Assembly (NCBI GenBank): GCA_040880025.1
Contig: JBBDJD010000021.1
Coordinates: 177,316-241,315, forward strand
Length of the DNA stretch: 64,000 nucleotides
Direction of reading: 5' to 3'
Origin: RCIO01 sp040880025
GTDB lineage: Bacteria; Pseudomonadota; Alphaproteobacteria; Rhizobiales; Rhizobiaceae
Under the pieces are notes generated by a model. The model was not told where the DNA came from and searched no databases. It worked only from the letters and a program-made list of their open reading frames with translations. Both the position numbers and the translations under genes were made by a program. This document shows, in pieces, positions 1 through 8,980 of the stretch (position 1 is its first letter; each line of letters begins with the position of its first letter).

Positions 1-265
1 ATGGCGATGAACTTTCCAACGGTCGCACGCTGCTCTCCAACCCGCGCCCCACCGGTCAGCCCGATTCTCGCCTCGGAACCGCGACAGGAAAGCACATGTC
101 CGATCGGTTCTTGCGTAGTGGCGCTTGTCGCGACCTGCTCCGGTTCGTGTAGGGAAGTCACTGGTTTTCTCCGGGAACGTCTCCGAACCCTACATAACCT
201 GTCCCCTGTGCAGTGACAGTTAAGGATCCGACGACCGTTCCGGCATGGTGAAGGGAACCTTAAGA
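1..265. other. left-edge sequence without a supportable gene
   Basis: The first 265 bases have short open frames on the plus strand: one closing with TAG at 150-152 and another with TGA near 214-216. Neither has a recognisable domain. One could be the tail of a gene starting outside the window, but nothing in the residues supports a family. The stretch abuts the broken integrase start at 266-361, so it is best read as island-edge debris. Confidence 0.3.
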
Positions 266-361
266 CTAAGATGCAAAATAGAGATTGTCTGAGACCCAGT
301 GCATACCGACATCGCGCAGCGCCTCGACCTCCCGTGCTGTCAGGGTGCGCTTGCGGGCCAT
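266..361 (-). pseudogene. tyrosine integrase, N-terminal remnant (31 codons)
   Basis: The ATG at 361 is preceded by a strong GGAGGAGG ribosome site and opens MARKRTLTAREVEAL. This resembles the extreme N-terminus (arm-type DNA-binding, DUF4102-like) of P4-type tyrosine integrases, which typically read MARKxxLTAxxVxxL followed by a short G/D-rich 'LYF/LYL' strand. The frame here ends after ...SDNLYFAS, where an intact integrase continues for about 370 more residues. No catalytic R-H-R-Y region follows. I read this as the start of an integrase gene whose body was deleted. The family call rests on a short match and is moderate. Confidence 0.5.
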
Positions 362-915
362 GGTCGACTGCCTCCTCCGGCTATGGCAATAGCGTCCCCG
401 GACCATTGCGTGCGATGGCCGCACAGTCCATCCAGGAATCCTGGTCGAGGATTGGACGAACATATCAGCCACGACAGACGATCGGACAGACGGTGCGGCA
501 GCATCGTCAAGTCCGCAGGCTTCCGGCCTTTGGACAAACATCGCAGTCAGTCGGGTTCGAAAGTGGCTGAGAAAGCTGCGGAAATCGGGCCACAGCCGCC
601 CGATTGCTCCGCGTTTACAAATGTTTAGCTGAACATCCCGTTTGGGACGATGGCGGAGAGGGGGTCACCGGACTAACCGCCTTTTGCCGGCTTAGCTCGT
701 GCGGAATTGGGAGGCCAGACGGCATAACAGACGGTTCAGCTTGCGTTGCCCGATCGGGGGCACAGCGCTATGCGCGCCGGGCATTCGTTGCCGCCGCGAT
801 GGAAGCGCGTGTGCTTCTGGATGCGTAGGCGATGCCGTACACTACGGCCTGCGCTGGCAGGGCACAGCCTACGGCGTCCAAGATATCACGGCCTCCGTTC
901 GAATAGGCTATTCTT
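362..915. other. non-coding stretch carrying repeat copy A
   Basis: Between the integrase remnant and the TRAP permease there is no frame with convincing coding character; overlapping frames on both strands are low-complexity and Arg-rich. The only structured feature is the 115-bp repeat at 649-763, listed separately. A short near-palindromic GCCGTA/TACGGC pair lies around 831-875, just beyond the stop of the TRAP permease, and might act as a weak transcription stop. Confidence 0.4.
649..763 (+). repeat. dispersed 115-bp repeat, copy A
   Basis: This segment aligns without gaps to 20730-20844 in the same orientation. By my hand alignment 91 of 115 positions match (about 79 percent). Both copies begin GATGGCGGAGAG and end in CCCGATCGGnGGCAC. 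Copy A lies about 290 bases from the integrase remnant start. Together they may mark the decayed ends of a 20 kb insertion, although the divergence makes it old. Confidence 0.6.
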
Positions 916-2877
916 TCACATCAGCGACGGCAGGAACAGGCTGATCTGCGGGAAGACCACGATGAGAATGACCAGGATCAGGAAGGCGAACCAGAAAGGT
1001 AGAACGCCGCGGAATACGTCGTACATCGGGACGTCCTTGGCAATGGCGGCGATGGCGAAGACGTTGACGCCGATCGGCGGCGTGACCACGCCAAGCTCGA
1101 CCATGATAACCACAACGACACCGAACCAGACGGGATCGAAGCCGGCGCTCATCGCGACGGGGTAGAACAGCGGCACGGTCAGCACCAGTGCCGGCAGGGC
1201 GTTCATGAACATGCCGATGAACACGTAGAACAGCAGGATCGCGGCAATCAGCTGATATTTTCCGAGCTGCAGTCCGATGATCACATCGGCCAGCTGCTGG
1301 GTCAGGCCGCTGATCGCGATGAACCTGCTGAATGCGGTCGCGAACATGAAGATGATGATGATGGCTGCTGAAAGCAGCAGCGCCCGCTCGATCGAATGCC
1401 ACAGCGTCGCCCAGGTGAGGCGACGCGTGAGCGAGGATATCACCAGCGCTCCGAAAACGCCGATGCCGCCGGCCTCGTTGGGGGTCACGGCGCCGGTATA
1501 AATGCCGCCGAGTACGAGCAGCATCAGAACGACGATGGGCCACACCTTCGCGCTTGAGGAGAGCCGCTGGTTCCAGGTACTGACCTCGCCACGCGGCGCG
1601 AGCTCAGGGGCCATTCTGGCGCGGATTGTAATCAGGCCGACGAGAATGAAGGTGAACAGGATGCCCGGCAGGACACCGGCCATGAACAGCTTGCCGATCG
1701 AGACCTCGGTGATCATGCCGTAGACAATGAAGGCAAGGCTCGGCGGGATCATCACGCCGATTGTCGCCGCGCACGCAATGGAGGCGGTGGCGAGCTTCAT
1801 GTCGTAGTTGTACTTGCGCATCTGCGGCAGCGCGATGGATCCCATCGAATAGACGCCCGATAATGTGTCGCCGACGATGGACGACAGGCCTGCGCAGGCG
1901 ACCGTGCTGGCCGATGCCAGCCCGCCCGGCAGATGGCCGATCCAGCGATAGGCAGAGCGGTAGAGGTCTTCCGCGAAGCCCGACGCGACGACAATCAGCC
2001 CCATCCAGGTGAATAGCGGGACGACGCTCCATGTCTGGTCGCTGACGACATCGATTGTGGTCGTGCCGAGACTGGTCAGGCTCGCCGTGGAACTAATCAG
2101 GATGCTGATGCCGACTAGCGAAGTCACGGCCATCGCCGCCGCGATATGCACGCCGAGAAAGATCAGGATGAAGCACAGGCTGATGGCAAAAAGGCCGCGC
2201 GCGCCGCGCGGCAGTTCGTACGGTGCGTATTCAGGAAACAGCGCGAGAAGCAGGATAAGGGCTACAGCAGCAACCCAAGTCAGTAGAACTGCGATCGACC
2301 GGCCGTCAATCTCCTTGGTCGCTACGGCGAGAGCGGAGGCGAGACTCGCCAGGAGCGCCAGCGCGAACAGGATAATGAAGACCGTTGCGCCGGCGACGAA
2401 GGGCCATTCCGACAGGCCGGTGACGCCGGTGACGATGGCGTTGTCCCTGAGGTAGCGCGCCTGCTCGAATATCTGGTAGCAGGTGACGATCACGGTCGCC
2501 AGCGTCAGAAGCAGACCGCCGGCCGCCGTCGGCGCGCGCAGCCATTCGGGCATCAACCGCAACAGCAGATCGACTCTAATGTTCCCACCCTCGGTCTCCA
2601 CCGCTGCCAGCGTGGAAAGCGCGACCATGATCATCAGCAGCCCAGTGATTTCCATGCCGCCCGGCACGACCAGCGAAAACAGGTTGCGAAGGGTGACGTC
2701 GGAGACGGTGAGCAGCATCATCGCAACGAGGGCCGCCGCGCCGATATAGATCGATGCGCGGCTGGGCAGGGCGATCAGGTGATGAAGCGCCTGCGCGAAC
2801 CGTTCGAGACCGGCGGATACGCCGTGATCTCTGTCGCCGGATTCAACCGCCTGCTCCAATTGCTGTCCTTCACGCAC
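916..2877 (-). CDS. TRAP transporter permease, DctQ-DctM fusion
   Basis: The roughly 650-residue inner-membrane protein joins both membrane subunits of a TRAP (tripartite ATP-independent periplasmic) importer. Residues about 35-200 form the small four-helix DctQ-like part, with the typical ETEGGNIRVDLLLRLMPEWL segment. From about residue 225 onward comes the large DctM-like part with more than ten hydrophobic segments and the signature run GVMIPPSLAFIVYGMITEVS. It presumably uses an ion gradient to import an organic acid delivered by the binding protein encoded just upstream (2962-4023). The apparent start is a GTG with no obvious ribosome site, so translation may begin a few codons further in. 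A 10-bp-stem hairpin separates it from dctP. Confidence 0.88.
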   Translation of the reverse strand: MREGQQLEQAVESGDRDHGVSAGLERFAQALHHLIALPSRASIYIGAAALVAMMLLTVSDVTLRNLFSLVVPGGMEITGLLMIMVALSTLAAVETEGGNIRVDLLLRLMPEWLRAPTAAGGLLLTLATVIVTCYQIFEQARYLRDNAIVTGVTGLSEWPFVAGATVFIILFALALLASLASALAVATKEIDGRSIAVLLTWVAAVALILLLALFPEYAPYELPRGARGLFAISLCFILIFLGVHIAAAMAVTSLVGISILISSTASLTSLGTTTIDVVSDQTWSVVPLFTWMGLIVVASGFAEDLYRSAYRWIGHLPGGLASASTVACAGLSSIVGDTLSGVYSMGSIALPQMRKYNYDMKLATASIACAATIGVMIPPSLAFIVYGMITEVSIGKLFMAGVLPGILFTFILVGLITIRARMAPELAPRGEVSTWNQRLSSSAKVWPIVVLMLLVLGGIYTGAVTPNEAGGIGVFGALVISSLTRRLTWATLWHSIERALLLSAAIIIIFMFATAFSRFIAISGLTQQLADVIIGLQLGKYQLIAAILLFYVFIGMFMNALPALVLTVPLFYPVAMSAGFDPVWFGVVVVIMVELGVVTPPIGVNVFAIAAIAKDVPMYDVFRGVLPFWFAFLILVILIVVFPQISLFLPSLM

Positions 2878-2888
2878 GAATGGTCTGA

Positions 2889-2916
2889 CCGTGCCGGCGG
2901 ATCGTTGCCGGCACGG
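2889..2916 (-). terminator. intercistronic hairpin between dctP and dctQM
   Basis: CCGTGCCGGC at 2889-2898 is the exact reverse complement of GCCGGCACGG at 2907-2916, giving a 10-bp stem with an 8-base loop. No T-run follows on the minus strand. It lies directly after the binding-protein stop, a common place for an attenuating or mRNA-stabilising hairpin that keeps binding protein in excess over permease. Confidence 0.5.
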
Positions 2917-2961
2917 CCCGGGAGGTTATGGCAGGTCGATGCGCTCGCCGGCGAGCCATCC

Positions 2962-4023
2962 TTAGTTCTGATCGTAGAGCTTCATCAGCCGCACGGCTTC
3001 GTCTAGGATCTCCTGACCCGGCAGTCCGGCCGCATCCGCCTTTTGTACCCACTCGTCCCAGAAGGGCTGCATCTGGCCGGCCAGCGTGTCGGATTCCGCT
3101 GCAGAAAGCGTGAACAGGTTCTCCGGCGGGATGCTCGACATCGCGGCGGCGGCGCCATCGGTGGTGTTGTAGAAGAAGTACACTGGCCGCAGATCGACGA
3201 TGTGCGCCTGCTCTTCCGGAGTCAGATTGTTCCAGGTGTCCTTGTTCATCACCGTGGAGTAGCTGCCCGGATTGAGGTTGAGCAGCGTGTGGTAGGTGGT
3301 CACCTCGTTCAGCTTAAAGTTGTTGACCCAGCCCCAAGCGCACAGGACGCCATCGACCGCGCCGCGCTGCAACGCCAGATACGCGTCGGGTCCGACCATC
3401 ACGCTTGCGCTGGCGCCGAGTTCCTCGAGCACGCCGACACCGGCCGAATCCTGCGCAGCGTAGACCTTGCCCTTCACATCGGCGAGCGTGCGAACCGGCT
3501 CGGTCGTGTGGAGATGTGAGCCCATGGCCACGAAGGTGGCGACGTCCACCACGTTGTCGGCATCGCTGAAGAGGTTGCCCATTTCAGGGAACTGGTCGCG
3601 TAGACGCCAGTAAACGATGGTGGCGAGTGTCTGGTTCTTCGACAGGCCGGGCAGGCTGAAAAGTTCCATCTGCGGGAACTTGCCCGGCAGTACCGGATGC
3701 CAGACGAAGCCGATGTCGAGCAGACCGGCGCCGGTGGACTGCAGCCAGTCCTTGAACGGGGTCACCGAATTCGGCGGGAAGAATGCCACTTCGGCGCGGC
3801 CGCCAGTGATCCCTTCGAGCTGTTTGGCGAAGCGACGGTCAAGGTCGTTCCAGGGTGTGCCGTCGGGTGACGCGAACTGCATCTTGAGTTCGATTTCGGC
3901 TGCTGCCGCAGGCGTGCTTGCCAACTGCGCGCCAGCAACGGTGGCCAGCGTCAGACCGCCGAAGGCTCTGCGGCTGAACTTGCGGCGTGAAATGCCATTG
4001 TCTTCGACTGTGTCGGTGGTCAT
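2962..4023 (-). CDS. TRAP transporter substrate-binding protein (DctP type)
   Basis: This periplasmic solute receptor has about 353 residues from the chosen ATG at 4023, which follows a good GGGAGGA ribosome site; the frame is open further upstream but has no better start. The N-terminus holds a twin-arginine pattern (SRRKFSRRAF) and a hydrophobic stretch ending TPAAAA, so export by the Tat route is likely. The mature part is a DctP-fold protein (MQFASPDGTPWNDLDRRFA near its start, and the helix-rich VQKADAAGLPGQEILDEAVR end). It would capture a carboxylate-type ligand for the fused DctQM permease encoded downstream. The ligand cannot be told from sequence; the neighbouring CoA-transferase suggests an organic acid. 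Confidence 0.87.
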   Translation of the reverse strand: MTTDTVEDNGISRRKFSRRAFGGLTLATVAGAQLASTPAAAAEIELKMQFASPDGTPWNDLDRRFAKQLEGITGGRAEVAFFPPNSVTPFKDWLQSTGAGLLDIGFVWHPVLPGKFPQMELFSLPGLSKNQTLATIVYWRLRDQFPEMGNLFSDADNVVDVATFVAMGSHLHTTEPVRTLADVKGKVYAAQDSAGVGVLEELGASASVMVGPDAYLALQRGAVDGVLCAWGWVNNFKLNEVTTYHTLLNLNPGSYSTVMNKDTWNNLTPEEQAHIVDLRPVYFFYNTTDGAAAAMSSIPPENLFTLSAAESDTLAGQMQPFWDEWVQKADAAGLPGQEILDEAVRLMKLYDQN

Positions 4024-4171
4024 GTCTTCCTCCCAGCTTTCGCGAGCAGGCTCGCGCAACAATCCAGCGGCTCGAGGCCGCACTCCTCCACTCGGGAGCG
4101 TAGGTTCGCCAAGGGATCAGGAAAACTTATTTCTTCTAAATCGTTCTATCAGGATATCTAAAGGCAGAAGC

Positions 4172-5089
4172 CTATGAGACCATCCGCTTCCATTCGTCGC
4201 CGCTGCGCTGAAGCTCCTCGCGAAAATAGTCGTGAAGCTGCCGCGACGCGCGCGAAAGCGGCCGTTGCGTCGGGTGGATGAGGGCCAGTTCGACATCCAG
4301 CACCGGCTCGATGATTGGATTGACTGTCACGCGCTCGTTGGAGAGCTCCTTCAGGCAAATCCAGAATGGCAGGATGGTCGACCAGTCGGTGAGGCTGAGA
4401 AACTCCAGACCTGTCGACAGGCTGGCGATCGAAATCGTGCGCTCGACGGTGATCTCGCCGTTGCGGATCGCGGCGTCGATCTTTGGCCGCATGCTGTTGT
4501 TGGCGGAGGGGATCGAGAGCCTGAGCGGGGCGATCTCATTCAGGCGGACGGGCTTCATGGGCATCAGGCCGCGGCGCGAACCGGAGACCAGCGCGACGGG
4601 AAACTTGCCGATCGCGGTTGCGGTCAGGCCGAGCTGCGGTGTCACGAACTGCCCGACATAGAAGTCCAGCGCACCGCTGGAGGCCTCTGCAACCAGTGCG
4701 TCGGCGGTGCCGCTCGCGATATCGATGTCGATGCGGGGAAATTCGCGTACGAAGCGGGCGAGTGCTGCCGGAAGAACGGCTTTGGCGAGACCCGGCGCGA
4801 ACCCGGCCGATACCGACCCGCTCAGGCCCGACGAAAAGTCCTCGATCTCCATCTCCGCCTCGGAGACGGCTTTCAACACCGCCAGGCAGCGATCATAGAG
4901 CCGCCAGCCGGCGGCGGTCGGGTTCACGCCCCGCCGCGTGCGCTCGAAAAGGCCGGTCCGCAGGCGGCCTTCCAGCGCGCTCATCTGCTGGCTGACGCCC
5001 GATGCCGTGCAGTTAAGCCTCACGGCGGCGGCACTCAACGAGCCTTCCTCGCAGGCAGCGACGAAGTAGCGGATTTGCCTCAGGTCCAT
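4172..5089 (-). CDS. LysR-family transcriptional regulator
   Basis: The 305-residue protein has an N-terminal winged helix-turn-helix (residues about 1-60, MDLRQIRYFVAACEEGSLSA... then ASGVSQQMSALE) and a C-terminal ligand-binding domain, the usual LysR length and order. The ATG follows a GGGGGAG ribosome site. It lies between the TRAP genes on the same strand and the CaiB gene on the opposite strand, and is divergent from the latter across 173 bases. By family habit it would bind that intergenic region and control its own gene plus the CoA-transferase/ABC set, responding to the imported substrate or a CoA derivative. Its effector is unknown. Confidence 0.88.
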   Translation of the reverse strand: MDLRQIRYFVAACEEGSLSAAAVRLNCTASGVSQQMSALEGRLRTGLFERTRRGVNPTAAGWRLYDRCLAVLKAVSEAEMEIEDFSSGLSGSVSAGFAPGLAKAVLPAALARFVREFPRIDIDIASGTADALVAEASSGALDFYVGQFVTPQLGLTATAIGKFPVALVSGSRRGLMPMKPVRLNEIAPLRLSIPSANNSMRPKIDAAIRNGEITVERTISIASLSTGLEFLSLTDWSTILPFWICLKELSNERVTVNPIIEPVLDVELALIHPTQRPLSRASRQLHDYFREELQRSGDEWKRMVS

Positions 5090-5262
5090 CCCATCTCCCC
5101 CAACTTGCTTTCAGCAAATCAAAACACTGATCTTAGAAAATATAACTACCAGTAACATCACCTCCATCCCTATGGTCAAGCCTGTGGATCTGGAGGAGCT
5201 ATTGCCTGTGCATCCGCAGGCCCGGACGACGCACCCACGACGCCCGACGACAGGAGAACCAC

Positions 5263-6441
5263 ATGCTACCGCTCGACGGGTTTCGAGTGCTCGACCTGAC
5301 CCATGTCCTTGCCGGCCCGTGCGCCACGCATCACCTGCGCTGCCTCGGCGCGGAGGTGATCAAGATCGAGCGGCCAGGCGGCGGCGATCCGATGAGAGCG
5401 CTGGACATGCAGCCGGAATTCGACGGCCTGCCGCCCGGTTTCCGCGCGCTCAACGCAGGCAAGAAATCGGTCGTCGTGGACCTCGGGACCGACGAGGGGC
5501 GCGAGGCTATCCTGCGGCTTGTCGCCTCCTGCGACGTGTTCGTTGAGAACTTCAGACCGGGGGTCGCCAAGCGTTTCGGCCTCGGCGCGGACGATATCAC
5601 GGCGATCCGGCCTGATATCATCTACTGCTCGATATCGGGATGGGGGCGTGGCGGCCCGAACAGCACGCGCGGCGCATACGACCACGTAATCCAGGCCGCT
5701 ACCGGCATGATGGCGCTGCAGGGCGCCAGCGCTGGCGAGGCTCCGGTCAAGGTCGGCTTTCCTGTCATCGACATCGCGACCGGGATGAGTGCGGCCGAAG
5801 GGATCATGGCCGCTATCGTTCGCCGGTTGCGCGGTGACAAGGCTCCGATCACATTGGACGTCTCAATGGTGGACTGCGCGCTGGCGCTGATGTCCGGCCC
5901 GACGGCCAACACGCTCGCCACCGGCAAGGCCCCTGAAAGGGTCGGTAATCGCGGTTTCGTCGGCAGCCCCGGCGCCGAGACCTTTGCGACCGCCGACGGC
6001 CACATATCGGTCGCCGCCAACACGATGGGCCAATTCAGGACGCTTTGCCGCAAGCTCGGAAGGCCCGAGCTCGCCAAACCGCCACACGTGCCGGACGGCC
6101 TTGGCGACGGCGCGTTTCTTGCGAATGCGGCGACCGACGATTTGCGGAGTGAACTCGCCAGCGCGTTTGCGGCGATGAGCGCCGACGCGCTCGAGACCGC
6201 GCTCAACGAGAATGGCGTGCCGTCTTCGAAGGTACGCGACCTCGGCGAGTATCTGACCAAGCTCTATCCGCAGACACCGGGCATCGGCGTCGAGGGCGAG
6301 CCGGTGGCGCTTGGACCGGCATTCCGGTGGGGCGACCTTGGCGCGCCGGCGCTGCCTGCCGCGCCGCGGCTGGGCGCGGATACCGATCTCTTGAATTCCG
6401 GCGCGGCGGTGGCCTCGCCCCGCCGGGTCAATGCGACATGA
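5263..6441 (+). CDS. CaiB/BaiF-family (class III) CoA-transferase
   Basis: This 392-residue cytosolic enzyme moves CoA between acyl-CoA and a free carboxylate. It starts with the family hallmark FRVLDLTHVLAGPCATHHLR and LGAEVIKIERPGGGDPMR. It keeps the segment RGAYDHVIQAATGMMALQG, whose Asp is the position that forms the aspartyl-CoA intermediate in this family. The ATG at 5263 follows AGGAG. The gene is the first of a plus-strand run with the ABC binding protein, permeases and ATPases, so it probably activates the imported carboxylic substrate. The upstream LysR gene is the expected regulator. Specific donor and acceptor acids cannot be read from the sequence. Confidence 0.9.
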   Translation: MLPLDGFRVLDLTHVLAGPCATHHLRCLGAEVIKIERPGGGDPMRALDMQPEFDGLPPGFRALNAGKKSVVVDLGTDEGREAILRLVASCDVFVENFRPGVAKRFGLGADDITAIRPDIIYCSISGWGRGGPNSTRGAYDHVIQAATGMMALQGASAGEAPVKVGFPVIDIATGMSAAEGIMAAIVRRLRGDKAPITLDVSMVDCALALMSGPTANTLATGKAPERVGNRGFVGSPGAETFATADGHISVAANTMGQFRTLCRKLGRPELAKPPHVPDGLGDGAFLANAATDDLRSELASAFAAMSADALETALNENGVPSSKVRDLGEYLTKLYPQTPGIGVEGEPVALGPAFRWGDLGAPALPAAPRLGADTDLLNSGAAVASPRRVNAT

Positions 6442-6499
6442 CGGGCTACCGGTGGGGACAGACTTTGGACGTTCCGACGGTCAACAGGGAGGAATGCAA

Positions 6500-8023
6500 A
6501 TGAACTCGATTACGAGAAGGCTGTTTGTCTCACTTGCGGCGGGCGCCGCAATGAGCATCGGCGTAACGATGGCACACGCCGAACCATCCGGCACTTTCAA
6601 ATATGCCGAGCAGGTGAAGCTCATCACCATGGACCCGCAGCAACAGAGCGGCAGCGGCGTTCCCTATCTGCGGCCGGTCTATGAATCGCTGTTCGAGAAG
6701 TCTTCGGACGGCAAGGCCGTGCCGCTCCTGGCTACGGGCTACGAGATCGACGGCCTCAGCGTGAAGATCACACTGCGCGAAGGCATTGAGTTCAGTAACG
6801 GCGAAGCGCTGAACGCCGAAGTCGCGGCCGCCAACATCAATCGCGGCGTCAAGCTGGCGATCATCGAGGGCCTAAAAACCGTCGAAAGCGCCGAGGCGAA
6901 CGACGAATACGCCTTCACAATCAAGCTGAAGGAGCCGGATCCTGCCATCATCGACAGCCTGTGCTACACCGGTGGCATGATGCTCGCGCCGGAAGCGATG
7001 GCCGATCCGACCATCGACCGCAATCCGATCGGCACCGGCCCCTACGTCCACAGCACGGAAGAGTCGCGCGAAGGCGAAGTGCAGGTCTATACGCCGAACC
7101 CGACCTACTGGGAAAAGGACAAGATTGGTCTTGCCCGCTACGAGGTTTGGGAAATCCCGGACGACACGGCACGGCTCAACGCGCTGAAGACCGGGCAGAT
7201 CGACGCCGGCAACTGGCTCGCCAACCCACAGTCGGCGATCATCGAGAGTTCGCCCGACCTGAAGCTCATCCGCAATACCGGCGGCCTGAACTATCACGTC
7301 ATCATTTCCGACCGCGAAGGCACGCAGGTTCCGGCTTTCACCGATATGAACGTCCGCCAGGCCATGGCGCGTTCAATCGATCGTGCGGCGTTTGGCAAGG
7401 CCATCCTGTTCGGCCTCGCGGAGGATTCCTACCAGCCGTATGCGAGGGGCAACTGGGCCTATAATGCCGACCTCGAAGGCGTCTATGCCTATGACGTCGA
7501 GAAGGCCAAGGAGTACATGGCCAAGTCCAACTTCCCGGACGGGTTCACCTTCGACATGCCCTCGATCCCGATCTACCAGTCGCGGCTCGAGGCGCTCGCG
7601 GGCTTCTTTAGTGAAATCGGCATCACGATGAACATCGTGCCGGTTGAACCTGGCACCCTGGCCCGCCGCAGCCGAACGACGGATTTCCCGGCCACCAACC
7701 TGGTCTGGAACACAAACACCGATCCGAAGTTCGTCGCGCTGCGCTACATTTATGAAGACGCGGCCTATAATCCCTTCCAGACCAAGCCGAGTGAGGAACT
7801 GCTTTCGCTGGCCCAGGCCGGACTGGAGTCGGTGGACACTGATGTGCGCGGGCCGATATACCAGAAGATGGCCGCGCAGCTGGCGGAAGAGGCGTTTCTG
7901 ATCTTCGTGGCCAACTCTCCGATCCTGATCGGAGTCACGAATGCGACGGCCGCCAACCAGGCAGTCGTGTATCGTTACGGTGAAGACTCCATCAATCTTC
8001 GCGGCCTGAAGGCAAACAACTGA
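6500..8023 (+). CDS. ABC transporter substrate-binding protein, family 5 (peptide/nickel/opine type)
   Basis: This is an exported solute receptor of about 507 residues. I chose the ATG at 6500 because AGGGAGG at 6486-6492 sits 7 bases ahead and the protein then opens with a signal peptide (MNSITRRLFVSLAAGAAMS..., cleavage near AHAEP). Family 5 features include the early MDPQQQSGSGVPYLRPVYESL block and NVRQAMARSIDRAAF in the second lobe. It precedes two permease genes and two ATPase domains in the same operon, forming a complete Dpp/Opp/Nik-type importer. Similar receptors bind peptides, opines, glutathione or nickel complexes; I cannot assign the ligand. An in-frame ATG at 6494 is possible but badly spaced. 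Confidence 0.9.
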   Translation: MNSITRRLFVSLAAGAAMSIGVTMAHAEPSGTFKYAEQVKLITMDPQQQSGSGVPYLRPVYESLFEKSSDGKAVPLLATGYEIDGLSVKITLREGIEFSNGEALNAEVAAANINRGVKLAIIEGLKTVESAEANDEYAFTIKLKEPDPAIIDSLCYTGGMMLAPEAMADPTIDRNPIGTGPYVHSTEESREGEVQVYTPNPTYWEKDKIGLARYEVWEIPDDTARLNALKTGQIDAGNWLANPQSAIIESSPDLKLIRNTGGLNYHVIISDREGTQVPAFTDMNVRQAMARSIDRAAFGKAILFGLAEDSYQPYARGNWAYNADLEGVYAYDVEKAKEYMAKSNFPDGFTFDMPSIPIYQSRLEALAGFFSEIGITMNIVPVEPGTLARRSRTTDFPATNLVWNTNTDPKFVALRYIYEDAAYNPFQTKPSEELLSLAQAGLESVDTDVRGPIYQKMAAQLAEEAFLIFVANSPILIGVTNATAANQAVVYRYGEDSINLRGLKANN

Positions 8024-8035
8024 CAAGCGGGTTCA

Positions 8036-8980
8036 ATGTTCAGGCTCATCCTGCAGCGGCTTTTTGCGCTGGTGCCCCTGTTGTTCATCGTGTCGGTGCT
8101 GACGTTCTCGTTTACGTCGCTGCTGCCGAGCGATCCGGTCGACCTCATTCTTGGCGACACGGGCACGCAGGAACAGCACGAGATGTTGCGCGAGCGGATG
8201 GGCCTGAACGAACCCATCCACGTCCGTTACCTGCAGTGGTTGGGCCGGGCGGCGCAAGGCGATCTCGGGTCGTCCTACTTCAATAGCGTGAGCGTGATGG
8301 GAGCCGTGATGCAGCGGCTGCCCGTCACGCTTTCCCTGACCGCGGTTTCGGCGCTTATCGCCATCGTCGTCGGGGTCGCGGCTGGCGTTGTGGCCGCGCT
8401 GCGCCCGCGCTCATGGGTCGACCGTTTCGCCACGCTCGGCGCGACATTCGGCCAGGCGATCCCGAACTTCTGGTTCGGCCTCATCCTCGTGGCCATTTTC
8501 GCGGTCAGCCTGCGCTGGTTTCCCGCCACCGGTTTCACGCCGATCACCGAGTCACCGTGGGAATGGCTGCGCAGCGTGATCCTGCCCTCCATCGCACTCG
8601 GTACGTCGTCCAGTGCGGCGATTGCCCGGCAGGTGCGTTCGGCCATGGTCGGCGTGCTGCAGCAAGACTATGTCAGGGCCGCCCGCGCACAGGGGCTGTC
8701 GGCCCGGCGCGTTCTGTTCAAACATGCGCTGACCAACGCTATGATCCCGGTGGTAGCGGTTCTGTCCTTCCAGATCACCGTACTTCTGGGCGGTGCGCTG
8801 ATCGTCGAACAGGTCTTTGCCATCAACGGACTGGGCACGCTCGCGATCGCGGCGGTTCGTCAGCAGGACATTCCGATGCTTCAGGGACTAGTCCTCGTCA
8901 TGGTCGGGCTGGTCGTCGCCGTCCAGCTCGCCACCGACGTGATCTATGGACTGCTCAATCCCAAGGCGCGGCCGACGTGA
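8036..8980 (+). CDS. ABC transporter permease, DppB/OppB type
   Basis: The 314-residue inner-membrane subunit has the standard DppB layout: a first helix at residues about 9-30, a periplasmic stretch with LPSDPVDLILGDTGTQEQHEMLRERMGLNEP, then five more helices. The cytoplasmic coupling loop reads DYVRAARAQGLSARRVLFKHALTNAMIPV, the EAA-type motif that docks on the ATPase. It starts 12 bases after the binding-protein stop. Its TGA overlaps the GTG start of the next gene (GTGA), indicating coupled translation. Confidence 0.92.
   Translation: MFRLILQRLFALVPLLFIVSVLTFSFTSLLPSDPVDLILGDTGTQEQHEMLRERMGLNEPIHVRYLQWLGRAAQGDLGSSYFNSVSVMGAVMQRLPVTLSLTAVSALIAIVVGVAAGVVAALRPRSWVDRFATLGATFGQAIPNFWFGLILVAIFAVSLRWFPATGFTPITESPWEWLRSVILPSIALGTSSSAAIARQVRSAMVGVLQQDYVRAARAQGLSARRVLFKHALTNAMIPVVAVLSFQITVLLGGALIVEQVFAINGLGTLAIAAVRQQDIPMLQGLVLVMVGLVVAVQLATDVIYGLLNPKARPT

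Noticed and set aside
1..216. 71-codon frame starting exactly at base 1 as a gene
   Set aside because: The start is a window edge, the residues show no family, and an alternative frame overlaps.
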